NCBI RefSeq assembly: GCF_025821625.1 | Contig: NZ_JACKSH010000050.1 | Coordinates: 117,617-164,299 of the forward strand | Reading direction: 5' to 3' | Source of the DNA: Mycolicibacterium pyrenivorans | Lineage (GTDB): Bacteria > Actinomycetota > Actinomycetes > Mycobacteriales > Mycobacteriaceae | DNA length: 46,683 bases | Part shown: positions 1-9,823 of the stretch, in pieces | How the letters are laid out: each line of letters begins with the position of its first letter | How positions within the stretch are numbered: the first letter of the stretch is position 1 | The notes under the pieces: model-generated | The model's database searches: none | Told to the model about the DNA's origin: nothing | The model's input: the letters and a program-made list of their open reading frames with translations, nothing else | Translations under genes and position numbers: made by a program

Positions 1-190
1 CCCTGAGCAGCTGGCCGCCAGGTACGAGGCTGATCCTGCGCAAAGAACGTCCCGTGCGCCGTGAGGCGCTGTTGATTCGAACGGAGGTGAAAGACCGACG
101 TCGCCGATCCTGTCGCAGCAGGACGGTGAAGCTGAGGGCAGCCTGACCCGGGTGGTGACGGGGAGGGTGGCAAGCGGCCCTGACAAAGCC

Positions 191-197
191 GGGACGT
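191..197 (+). other. Candidate EBS1 of the group II intron
   Basis: GGGACGT at 191-197 is the exact reverse complement of ACGTCCC at 47-53, the last seven bases of the 5' exon (IBS1). In group II introns this pairing selects the target and the 5' splice site. Its location about 140 nt into the intron fits domain I. The pairing is seen; the assignment to EBS1 is inferred, and no fold was computed. Confidence 0.5.
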
Positions 198-639
198 GTC
201 AGCACTGTCAGATGGTGCGGGTCCGGCGAGCGTGACGGAAAGGAGTACGCAAGGAACCGGCGTTTACGTCCCTTCATCTTGCACCGGCTCAAATCTGGCG
301 GATATGGGCCGGGGCGGTGCACACCCACCGAGGGCTGGTGGGGAACTCCTGGGCCGGATAGGTCGGTCGGCCCGGAGACCACGGTGAAGCGCTGCGGGGT
401 AATCGTGGTGAGGCCGCAGGGGCAGAGTCGGGCTCCTACTCCGTCGAGCGAATCGCAGTGAACACGGGAACCATCTCGGTCCCGCCGATTCTCCGGGCAC
501 CCGGTCTGGTTGGTTCGGCTGGGCGCACCGACCGCCGATCGGGTCGAGATGGGGCGGAGCCGTTGTAGTACTCCGAGCTGGGGAAAGCCCGGCGCTTGGG
601 GAAGGACGGCAGCGGTATCGAGAAGGGAAGGAGACTGTA

Positions 640-2112
640 ATGCCGAAAGACGCGATGGTGAACACCACCGCCCCAGACGAGGTGAACCTGATGGGTCCAC
701 GCGCTCGGGTATCGGGGATGCAGGCCAAGCTTCACCATTGGGCGGCGACCGATCCAGGTCGCAGGTTCGATGACCTGTTCAACTTCGTGCACGATCCATC
801 GACGCTGCTCGTAGCGTTCGATCGGGTCGCGGGCAATGCCGGGGCGAAGACTCCCGGCGTCGATGGGTTGACCGTCGTCGCCGTGGAGGCCAGCATCGGG
901 ATGCCCGGGTTTCTGGACGACCTGCGAACTCAACTGAAGGATGGCTCTTTTCGCCCACTTCCGGTGCGGGAACGTAAGATCCCCAAACCGGGGGGCAGCG
1001 GGAAAGTCCGAAAGTTAGGGATTCCGACGATAGCGGATCGGGTCGTTCAGGCGGCGCTGAAGCTGGTGCTGGAACCGATCTTCGAGGCCGACTTCTTGCC
1101 GGTCTCCTACGGGTTCCGGCCGAGGCGACGGGCACACGACGCGGTTGCGGAGATTCAGTATCTGGGCACCAAAGGCTACCGCTGGGTGCTCGATGCCGAT
1201 ATCGAAGCGTGTTTCGACTCGATCGAGCACACGGCCCTGATGGACCGTGTGCGAGCGCGGGTTAAAGACAAGCGGGTGTTGATGCTGGTCAAGGCGTTCC
1301 TCAAGGCTGGAGTGATGACCGAAACCGGTCACCTTGAGGACAACCCGACCGGCACGCCGCAAGGGGGCATCCTGTCCCCGCTGCTGGCCAACATCGCCCT
1401 GAGCGCGCTCGATGAGCACGTTCATGGGCCGTGGCAGCCGGGTGGGACCATGAGTACCCCAGTGATTCGCGCTCGCCGCAGAAGGGCAGGCCTGCCGAAC
1501 TGGCGGATCGTCCGCTATGCCGACGATTTCGTCGTGCTCGTATTCGGCAATCGCGACCACACCAACAACCTACGCGAGGAGATCGCTCAGATACTGGCGC
1601 CACTGGGTCTTCGCTTCTCCGAAGCCAAGACCCGTGTCGTGCACATGAGCGAAGGGTTCGACTTCCTTGGCTTCCGCATCCAGTGGAAGTGCAAGCGAGG
1701 CACGGACAAGTGGTACGTCTATGTGTTCATCGCCGATCGGCCGATCCGATCGCTGAGGGACAAGATTCGTGCCCTGACGAGCAGGCTCTCGCAACAGCCA
1801 CCCAGGGACGTGCTGATCCGGCTCAACCGAATCATGCGCGGGTGGTCCAACTATTTCCGCTACGCAGTCGCCAAACGAGTGATGCAGTCCCTGGCCATTT
1901 TCGTGTGGCACAGGATCGCGCGCTGGTGGCTACGACTGCACCGGTGGAGTTGGACCGATCTTCGACGGCATCTCATCGGCCGCAACGGCCGCTGGCAGAT
2001 GCCGTCAGCCGACGGGGTCGAACTGTTTAACCTCGGCCGGGTACCAACTGAGCGATATCGGTACCGCGGCACCAAGATCCCCAATCCCTGGGCCATGGCC
2101 AACCACGCCTGA
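640..2112 (+). CDS. ltrA: Group II intron reverse transcriptase/maturase
   Basis: A 490-residue intron-encoded protein. It copies the intron into DNA during retrohoming and helps the intron fold and splice. The reverse-transcriptase core is clear: GTPQGGILSPLLANI, then the catalytic YADDFVVL box near residue 290, preceded by the finger motif YGFRPRRRAHDAV. The maturase (X) region follows, with the family signature RLNRIMRGWSNYFRYA. The protein ends soon after and shows no Cys-pair HNH endonuclease domain, so it appears to be an endonuclease-lacking type. The ATG at 640 has an AAGGAG ribosome site about 6 bases upstream. It lies in domain IV of the intron, the usual position. No frameshift or stop interrupts it, so it may be active. 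Confidence 0.92.
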   Translation: MPKDAMVNTTAPDEVNLMGPRARVSGMQAKLHHWAATDPGRRFDDLFNFVHDPSTLLVAFDRVAGNAGAKTPGVDGLTVVAVEASIGMPGFLDDLRTQLKDGSFRPLPVRERKIPKPGGSGKVRKLGIPTIADRVVQAALKLVLEPIFEADFLPVSYGFRPRRRAHDAVAEIQYLGTKGYRWVLDADIEACFDSIEHTALMDRVRARVKDKRVLMLVKAFLKAGVMTETGHLEDNPTGTPQGGILSPLLANIALSALDEHVHGPWQPGGTMSTPVIRARRRRAGLPNWRIVRYADDFVVLVFGNRDHTNNLREEIAQILAPLGLRFSEAKTRVVHMSEGFDFLGFRIQWKCKRGTDKWYVYVFIADRPIRSLRDKIRALTSRLSQQPPRDVLIRLNRIMRGWSNYFRYAVAKRVMQSLAIFVWHRIARWWLRLHRWSWTDLRRHLIGRNGRWQMPSADGVELFNLGRVPTERYRYRGTKIPNPWAMANHA

Positions 2113-2128
2113 CGGCAGAGACCGTGGA

Positions 2129-2218
2129 GAGCCCGGTGCGTGGAGACGCGCACGCCGGGTTCGGCGAGCGGCCCGCAGAAACGGACCGGCGGCAACGCCG
2201 GCACCGCGCTGCGGGCCG
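2129..2218 (+). ncRNA. Group II intron domains V and VI
   Basis: Bases 2129-2162 form the 34-nt domain V hairpin: GAGCCCGG pairs with CCGGGTTC, with the catalytic AGC triad at 2130-2132 and an inner TGCG/CGCA stem. Bases 2169-2178 (CGGCCCGCAG) pair perfectly with 2209-2218 to form the domain VI stem. The A at 2219, seven bases from the 3' end, is a possible branch point. These are the catalytic and branching domains of the ribozyme, and both look intact. Confidence 0.75.
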
Positions 2219-2853
2219 ACTCAACCATCCGGGCGCGCAGTTGCGGTTCACCGACGCCGACGGGATGCGGGTCACCGCGTTCATCACCGACACACCGCCC
2301 GGTGTCGTGGCAGGCCAAGTCGCCGGTCTGGAACTGCGCCACCGTCAGCACGCCCGCGTCGAGGACCGTATCCGCGAACTCAAAGCCACCGGCCTGCGTA
2401 ACCTGCCCTGCCACTCGTTTTGGGCCAACGCCGCATGGTTGGAAATCGTGCTGGCCGCAGCTGACCTGGTCACCTGGGCTCGGCTCATCGGCTTTCGTAA
2501 CCAGCCTGGGCTGGCCCGCGCCGAGATTGCCACCTTCCGTTACCGAGTCCTGCATGTGGCCGCCCGTATCACCCGCAGCGCCCGCCAACGACGGCTGCGT
2601 ATCGACGCCACCTGGCGATGGGCCGCACAGATCGCGACCGCCTGGCACCACATCCGCTCCGCCTTCAGATAGACCCCTCACCACCCGACCGAACGATCAC
2701 GAAAGGCCCACTGGCCCTGGGAAAGCCCGCCCACCCGGCGACACGGGACCACCCCACCACGCCCCACAACAGCAGAACCCAACTCCCAACCCATCCCGCC
2801 GCACAGTTCGAGCGCCACCACCTCGGACGAAAAATCGGGGTTAGCGCGGGCAG

Positions 2854-3145
2854 TCAGCCGGCGCGCACCGAGGAGTCCGGGGCGATCTCGCCCTTGAGCG
2901 GCGCCAGAGTGGCTCCGATCGCTTCGATGGTGTCGCCGGGAACGCCGAGCCCACTCAGCGTCGCCACCAGATGATCGACCACCCGGTCGAAATGCGCGGG
3001 CTGGATGTCGAAGCGCGCGTGGGCTTCTCGCATCGGATGCCCGAAGGTAGGGCTCGGGTCCGCCGATGGCCGCCGCGATGAACGAGCGCTGATTACCCTT
3101 GAGTCGCTTGACGTCGACGTTCTCGAAGTACGGCCACACGCCGTA
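2854..3145 (-). pseudogene. Truncated hemoglobin (trHbN-type) remnant
   Basis: Two reading frames on the minus strand together spell the C-terminal two thirds of a group I truncated hemoglobin. One frame (about 3139-3047) gives WPYFENVDVKRLKGNQ and AAAIGGPEPY. The other (about 3043-2854) gives GHPMREAHARFDIQPAHF and a normal C-terminus ending at a TGA. Family members read GGPEPY-xG-PM without a break, so a single-base change near 3045 shifted the frame. The first 40 or so residues, with the early globin helices, are missing, and the adjoining DNA up to the next gene does not encode them. Family members bind heme and detoxify nitric oxide; this copy cannot make that protein. It lies directly beside the IS1380 right end. 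Confidence 0.7.
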
Positions 3146-3170
3146 TCCACGGGGAGTCGGCAACGACGGG

Positions 3171-3464
3171 TCAGGAATCGGGAAGCTCGAACTGGGCCCG
3201 CGCCACCTGGTCGATGAACGGCGCCAGTCGGGCGCGCAACTCGTTGTGCTCGGCATCCTCGTCGTAGCCGCGGTAGGCCGCGGTGTCCTCGAAGTCGGCG
3301 ACGATCACGAAATCCCAGTTGCCGTCGCGCAGACCGGCGTCGGTCCCGACCGTGTAGTGGCGGGTTCCCGGACAGTCCAGATTGCGCAGGCCGTCCTGGA
3401 TCTGCTCCACCTCGGCGGCGTCGTAACCCGTCTTCAGCTTGGCGAGCACCACGTTTCGGATCAT
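3171..3464 (-). CDS. Dabb (stress-responsive alpha/beta-barrel) protein
   Basis: A 97-residue protein with the look of the Dabb family: it opens MIRNVVLAKLKTGYDAAEV, has a central DFVIVADFEDTAAYRGY stretch and a final helix ARLAPFIDQVARAQFELPDS. Family members are small dimeric ferredoxin-like barrels, found as stress proteins or as cyclases; the substrate here cannot be told. It is transcribed away from furA across an 82-bp gap (3465-3546) that must hold both promoters. Downstream lies the hemoglobin remnant, so the two may once have formed an operon. Confidence 0.75.
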   Translation of the reverse strand: MIRNVVLAKLKTGYDAAEVEQIQDGLRNLDCPGTRHYTVGTDAGLRDGNWDFVIVADFEDTAAYRGYDEDAEHNELRARLAPFIDQVARAQFELPDS

Positions 3465-3510
3465 TCGGGCACCCTAACAGCGCGCAGTTCGGACCACTTT
3501 CGCAAAAAAC

Positions 3511-3540
3511 TTGACTCAGTCCAGAAAACGACGTAGGAAT
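3511..3540 (+). promoter_or_regulatory. furA promoter, leaderless type
   Basis: TTGACT (3511-3516) and TAGGAA (3534-3539) are separated by 17 bases and form a good sigma-A-type promoter. Transcription would start at about 3546-3547, on the GTG that begins the FurA homology. This matches the leaderless furA transcript described in other mycobacteria. The AT-rich AAAAAACTTGA block around the -35 box is where FurA autoregulation would act; that is inferred from family knowledge. Confidence 0.65.
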
Positions 3541-3546
3541 GTCCAT

Positions 3547-6274
<2,728 letters not shown>

Positions 6275-6289
6275 CAGCCCGAACGGAGA

Positions 6290-6330
6290 GGGGCGTCCGG
6301 CCGAGCTTCAGGGCCGGGCGCCCCTTTTCT
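6290..6330 (+). terminator. Intrinsic terminator after katG
   Basis: Bases 6290-6302 pair with 6312-6324 over 13 positions (one G-T wobble) around a 9-base loop, followed by TTTTCT. This is a classic factor-independent terminator 15 bp after the katG stop. On the opposite strand it also lies just past the end of the convergent SGNH hydrolase gene, so it may serve both. Confidence 0.85.
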
Positions 6331-6348
6331 GCTGCGGTCCGGCGGGTT

Positions 6349-7038
6349 TCAGTACGGGTTGAGCTGAGCGCCGATCAGTGGGGCCAGCTTCTCCGCCATG
6401 TATGTGTGCCCGGCATCGGTGGGATGCACCCCGTCGGCGCCGATCAACTCGGGCTTGCCGACGAACCAGCGTGCCGCGATGGGATCGACGAACGTCGCCC
6501 CGGCCAGCTCGGATTGGTAACCGAGGACGTCACGGATCCGCCGTATCTCCTGCGGGGGGTCGGCCGTCGGCCACGACGGCCCGACCACGAGGAACTTCGC
6601 CGACCGGGCGATCTGGCGGGCCAGCTTCAAGGTGCCGTACATCGCGATCGACAGCCGCGTCGGGTCGACGTTCATGTCGTTGCGCGATCCGAAGAACACG
6701 ACGAGCACGTCGGTGGGTTTGACCGCCCTGACGGTCAGGTCCTCGAAGACGCTGCCCCGATTGCCGCGCGTGCAGTATCCGGCCCCGCCCTCGGCGGCGA
6801 CGGTCGGCGTGACGGCGATTCCGTGCTGGGTCAGCGCCTGCCACACCTGCGACGGCCACCCGCTCGTGCCGTTGCCACCCTGGTCGCTTCCGGTGGTGTA
6901 CGAGTCACCTATCACCGCAACACGGTTGACGGCGAAGTCCGCCAGGCGCACCTCGTGATGCTGGGTTCGCGGAAGCTGTGCGCTGAAGGTGCCGAAGAGC
7001 ACGGCGACCGAGAGCACCAAGGTCAACAGCCGATTCAC
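6349..7038 (-). CDS. Secreted SGNH/GDSL-type hydrolase
   Basis: A 229-residue protein with an N-terminal hydrophobic segment (LLTLVLSVAVLFGTFSA), likely a signal peptide or anchor. The SGNH hydrolase blocks follow in order: block I VAVIGDSYTTGSD with the nucleophile Ser, a glycine in EGGAGYCTRG, block III FFGSRNDMN with Asn, and block V DGVHPTDAGH with the Asp-His pair. The family includes esterases, lipases and carbohydrate deacetylases. It is followed on the same strand by nothing before the katG terminator. Upstream on the same strand is a membrane acyltransferase that could share a cell-surface substrate, as such pairs often do; that link is inference. Confidence 0.85.
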   Translation of the reverse strand: MNRLLTLVLSVAVLFGTFSAQLPRTQHHEVRLADFAVNRVAVIGDSYTTGSDQGGNGTSGWPSQVWQALTQHGIAVTPTVAAEGGAGYCTRGNRGSVFEDLTVRAVKPTDVLVVFFGSRNDMNVDPTRLSIAMYGTLKLARQIARSAKFLVVGPSWPTADPPQEIRRIRDVLGYQSELAGATFVDPIAARWFVGKPELIGADGVHPTDAGHTYMAEKLAPLIGAQLNPY

Positions 7039-7099
7039 CGGACCAGCCTAGGGTCGAACGGGCCCGGATCATGGCCGACTCGCCGCGCACGGAGAACCG

Positions 7100-8314
7100 T
7101 TATCCGGCACGCGCCCCGACGGACTGCAACCTGCTGGGTGCCGGTTCGGCGGGCAGCGCCGCGCGCGGCCGCTTGGTCTCGACCATCCGGCGCATCCACT
7201 TGCGTGCCGGCTCCTCGACCACGTGATACAGAAACGCTGCCCCGAGACCGGCCAGCACGATGAGGGCGAGCACCACCAGCTTGGCCGACCAGTCCGGCGT
7301 CAACGTGATCTCGAACTGCCGGGCGGTCCAATTCCATGCGGTGTGCACGATCTCGTGGAGCATGTAGAGGCTGAACGAGATGTGCCCGAGGTACACCATC
7401 ACCCGGGTGGACAGCAGCGCAGGCAGTGTGCCGACGCCGACAGCCAGCGTGATGACCAGCGGAACGAAGAGGATGTCGACGAGGCCACCCGCGTCGTAGA
7501 TCGACCCGGGCGGATACGCGTCCAGCAGGTACAGCCCGCCGACGATGGCCCCGCCCAGCAGAAGCGACGCGGCCCCCGCGGTCAGCCGGGCCCGGTCGGA
7601 CAGCTGGAGCTTGCGGACCGCGGCACAGGCCAGGGCGCCGGCGATGAACTGCATGACGATTCGGGGCAGCCAACTCCACGGGGTGTAGAACACGCCGCTG
7701 GCCAGCAGGAGCAGCACAGGTGGCAGGGAGGCGGCGATCGCCAGCCAGATCAGCCCGCGTGCTCGGGTGGCGGACGCGATCCGGAACACCACCAGCACGA
7801 CGGCGCCGAACAGCAGGTACGCCAGCCACTCCGCGCTGATCGACCAGGCCGGACCGTCCCAGCTCGATCCGTCGAAATACGGCTGGAACCACAGCTGAAC
7901 CAGCAACACCTGCCGGACCCAGCTGGTCGCGTTCAGCGATTCGACCACCGGCGGTTCGGCAGGCACATGGCCGACGTACAGCGTGAAGATGATCCACGCG
8001 GCGGCCAGGTGCATGGTGACCAGGTAGACCGGCCACACCCGCGCCAGCCGAAGCCACAGGAACCGCAGCGTGTCCCGCGCCGACCAGGACTCCCCCATCC
8101 GGTCGAGGTAGTTCCATGTCAGGACGAACCCGCTGAGGATGAAGAACAGGTCGACGCCCTGCGCGCCTGCGTCGAGAACCGGGGCCAGCGCGGTACTCAG
8201 CGACGGCGATGCCTGGGCCAGTAGCGGCCGGAAGTGAAAGAGGACCACCCACAGCGCGGCGACGATCCGCAGGCCGGACAAGGCCCTGATCTCTCCGGTG
8301 CGCACACGACTCAT
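7100..8314 (-). CDS. Integral membrane acyltransferase (family 3)
   Basis: A 404-residue membrane protein of the acyltransferase-3 family, which moves acetyl or other acyl groups onto envelope sugars or lipids. The first membrane helix carries the signature LSGLRIVAALWVVLFHFRP with the catalytic-region His, followed by VDLFFILSGFVLTW. About ten hydrophobic segments follow, including the late LGHISFSLYMLHEIVH block. The C-terminal tail is basic and soluble. ATG 8314 is chosen because family similarity starts at GEIRALSGL; an open frame extends further but overlaps the divergent phosphatase gene. It lies 61 bp upstream of the SGNH hydrolase on the same strand, probably in one transcript. Confidence 0.88.
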   Translation of the reverse strand: MSRVRTGEIRALSGLRIVAALWVVLFHFRPLLAQASPSLSTALAPVLDAGAQGVDLFFILSGFVLTWNYLDRMGESWSARDTLRFLWLRLARVWPVYLVTMHLAAAWIIFTLYVGHVPAEPPVVESLNATSWVRQVLLVQLWFQPYFDGSSWDGPAWSISAEWLAYLLFGAVVLVVFRIASATRARGLIWLAIAASLPPVLLLLASGVFYTPWSWLPRIVMQFIAGALACAAVRKLQLSDRARLTAGAASLLLGGAIVGGLYLLDAYPPGSIYDAGGLVDILFVPLVITLAVGVGTLPALLSTRVMVYLGHISFSLYMLHEIVHTAWNWTARQFEITLTPDWSAKLVVLALIVLAGLGAAFLYHVVEEPARKWMRRMVETKRPRAALPAEPAPSRLQSVGARAG

Positions 8315-8555
8315 TTCGTCGGGATTTCTGCAGGTGGTCGATGCTCGTCGGTCAAGGAAACGGCTCGTGGCCACCCCCCCAGACACCAACGGCGACGGGT
8401 CGCAATTTACCAGCGCGGCCGCCGCAACGGCGGTCCGCAACGCCGCGCGGGCACATCGCCACGCGCGACTGCCGGCCCAAGGTATTGTCGAGAAATTGTC
8501 AACAGAGGTGATCGGTGCGCGCCAGGGGCCCGTGCCGCCGAGGATTCCGGGGCGC

Positions 8556-9731
8556 ATGCACGTGCCGACTGACGGCGAGGAATTGTCGCTGCTCCTGGTC
8601 GAGGACGACCGTGCGGACGCGATCATCGTCGAAGAGCTGATCGCCGACGCCAGCTTCGACACCCGCGTGGTGTGGGCGGAGTCGATGGCCGAGGCAGAAC
8701 GCCATATCGCCAACGCCCGGCCCGACTGCGTCCTGCTGGATCTGCACCTGCACGACACCGACGGCATCAACGGGCTGAACCGCATCGCCACTCAGGACGC
8801 GACCATCCCGATCGTCGTGCTCACCGGCCTCAACGACGAGCACGTGGGCGTCTCGGCCATGGCCTCCGGGGCCCAGGACTATCTGGTCAAGGGCCGGGTG
8901 GATCCTGAGATGCTGCGGCGAGCCGTGCGCTATGCGATCGAGCGCAAACGCGCCGAGCTGACCGCCGTCGACCTTCATGCCAGCCAGCTGCGGGCCCGCG
9001 AGAACGCGCGGCTGGAACGCGGTCTGCTCCCCTCTCCGCTGTTGCTCGACGATCCGGGCGTCGAGATCGTCACCCAGTACCGGCCCAGCCGGGAGAACGC
9101 ACTGCTCGGCGGCGATTTCTACGATTTCGTGCAGACACCGGACCGCACCGTGCACGTGATGATCGGCGACGTCGCCGGTCACGGTGCCGACGAAGCCGCG
9201 CTGGGGGTGGCGCTGCGGATCGCCTGGCGGGCCCTGACTTTCGCCAACCTGCGCGGATCCGATCGGATGCGGGAGCTGGAGCGGATCCTGCTTGCCGAGC
9301 GGGCGGGCACGGGGATCTTCGCCACCGTGCTCAGCCTGGCGATTCCGCCGGAGGGGTCGAGTATCGCCGCGGTTCGGGCCGGACATCCCGGGATGCTGTT
9401 GCACGGTGGCGGCACCGTGGAGTGGGTCGAGCCCCCGGGCGGGCCCGCGCTCGGATTGCGTGCCACCGAGTGGAAGGCCCAACAGGTCGAGCTGCCCCCG
9501 GGCAAGGGCCTGGTGTTGCTCACCGACGGAATGTTCGAGGGGCATACCGGACGGGGCAACGAACGCCTCGGCGAGGAGGGGTTGCTGGAGTTGGCCCGGT
9601 CGCTGGCCGCACTCCCCGGTCGCGAGTTCGTCGACGCGCTCGTCGACGCTGTGGAGGAGCGGGCACAGTCCCACGGCGGCATCAGCGACGACATCGCGGT
9701 GGTCCGAGTGGAGCGGACTGCTAGGCGATGA
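8556..9731 (+). CDS. Receiver-PP2C (RsbU-type) phosphatase
   Basis: A 391-residue two-domain signalling protein. Residues of about 10-130 form a response-regulator receiver with the acidic pair LLVEDDRAD, the phosphorylation Asp in CVLLDLHLHDTDG, and a C-terminal switch region YLVKGRVD. A short helical linker rich in Arg/Glu leads to a PPM/SpoIIE-type phosphatase with metal motifs GGDFYDF, GDVAGHGADE and GISDDIAVV. Family members dephosphorylate STAS anti-sigma antagonists when the receiver is phosphorylated. ATG 8556 fits the start of receiver homology; an in-frame GTG at 8508 is possible. Its TGA overlaps the first of three mini-frames that lead into the sensor kinase gene. Confidence 0.88.
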   Translation: MHVPTDGEELSLLLVEDDRADAIIVEELIADASFDTRVVWAESMAEAERHIANARPDCVLLDLHLHDTDGINGLNRIATQDATIPIVVLTGLNDEHVGVSAMASGAQDYLVKGRVDPEMLRRAVRYAIERKRAELTAVDLHASQLRARENARLERGLLPSPLLLDDPGVEIVTQYRPSRENALLGGDFYDFVQTPDRTVHVMIGDVAGHGADEAALGVALRIAWRALTFANLRGSDRMRELERILLAERAGTGIFATVLSLAIPPEGSSIAAVRAGHPGMLLHGGGTVEWVEPPGGPALGLRATEWKAQQVELPPGKGLVLLTDGMFEGHTGRGNERLGEEGLLELARSLAALPGREFVDALVDAVEERAQSHGGISDDIAVVRVERTARR

Positions 9732-9823
9732 GCGCTTGCGCGAAGAGCAGAAGGTGGCAGTGAGCGCTTGCGCGAAGAGCAGAAGGTGGCGATGAGCGCT
9801 TGCGCGAAGAGCAGAAGGTGGCG
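9728..9823 (+). repeat. Three 32-bp tandem repeats, overlapping mini-ORFs
   Basis: Three near-identical 32-bp units start at 9728, 9760 and 9792, and a partial fourth begins at 9824. Each unit starts ATGAGC (GTGAGC in the second), encodes 11 residues (MSACAKSRRW plus Q or R), and ends with AGAAGG plus a short spacer, a ribosome site for the next start. Because 32 is one less than 33, each mini-frame's TGA overlaps the next start codon. The first ATG overlaps the phosphatase TGA and the last TGA overlaps the kinase ATG. The arrangement recalls the MIRU units between senX3 and regX3 of M. tuberculosis, but the sequence and length differ from what I remember of those. Confidence 0.85.

Larger units (their letters stand above)
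54..2225 (+). mobile_element. Group II intron (retroelement)
   Basis: A complete bacterial group II intron of about 2.17 kb. The 5' end is GTGCGCC (54-60), the usual GUGYG start, and the 3' end is AC (2224-2225). About 580 bases of structured non-coding RNA (domains I-III and part of IV) precede the maturase gene, and domains V and VI follow it. The ends are fixed independently by the host reading frame, which resumes perfectly at 2226. A seven-base EBS1-IBS1 match supports the same 5' junction. It sits in the sense orientation of the transposase gene, so the element can splice from the transposase transcript. Confidence 0.85.
3..2672 (+). pseudogene. IS1380-type DDE transposase, interrupted by intron
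   Basis: Two exon pieces of one transposase are visible. Bases 3-53 read LSSWPPGTRLILRKERP and bases 2226-2672 read on from HPGAQLRFTDADG through the conserved C-terminal block KATGLRNLPCHSFWAN to a TAG stop. IS1380-type transposases carry an RKERPHPGAQ-like join in this position, so the two pieces are the two halves of one motif. Joining base 53 to base 2226 keeps the frame exactly. The DNA copy is broken, but correct RNA splicing would restore the protein. The N-terminal part of the gene is beyond the window edge. Frame and motif continuity are seen; that the element is still active is not shown. Confidence 0.75.
1..2840 (+). mobile_element. IS1380-family element, right-hand part
   Basis: The left end lies outside the window. 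What is present is the end of one transposase segment (to 53), a group II intron (54-2225), the transposase C-terminal segment (to 2672) and about 170 bp of non-coding right end. The boundary near 2840 is an estimate: coding similarity to a hemoglobin gene begins at 2854 on the other strand, and the GGACGAAAAATCGGGG stretch just before it is a plausible terminal repeat, but the partner repeat cannot be seen. Family assignment rests on the transposase segment. Confidence 0.6.

Noticed and set aside
2854..3546. A single 230-residue gene across the hemoglobin remnant
   Set aside because: Only its last 60 residues resemble hemoglobin; the rest is antisense noise running through the Dabb gene.
8298..8555. 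N-terminal extension of the PP2C phosphatase to 8298
   Set aside because: The extra 86 residues overlap the divergent acyltransferase start and lack any domain character.
9728..9823. CRISPR array
   Set aside because: The 32-bp units follow each other with no spacers and there are no cas genes; it is a tandem repeat.
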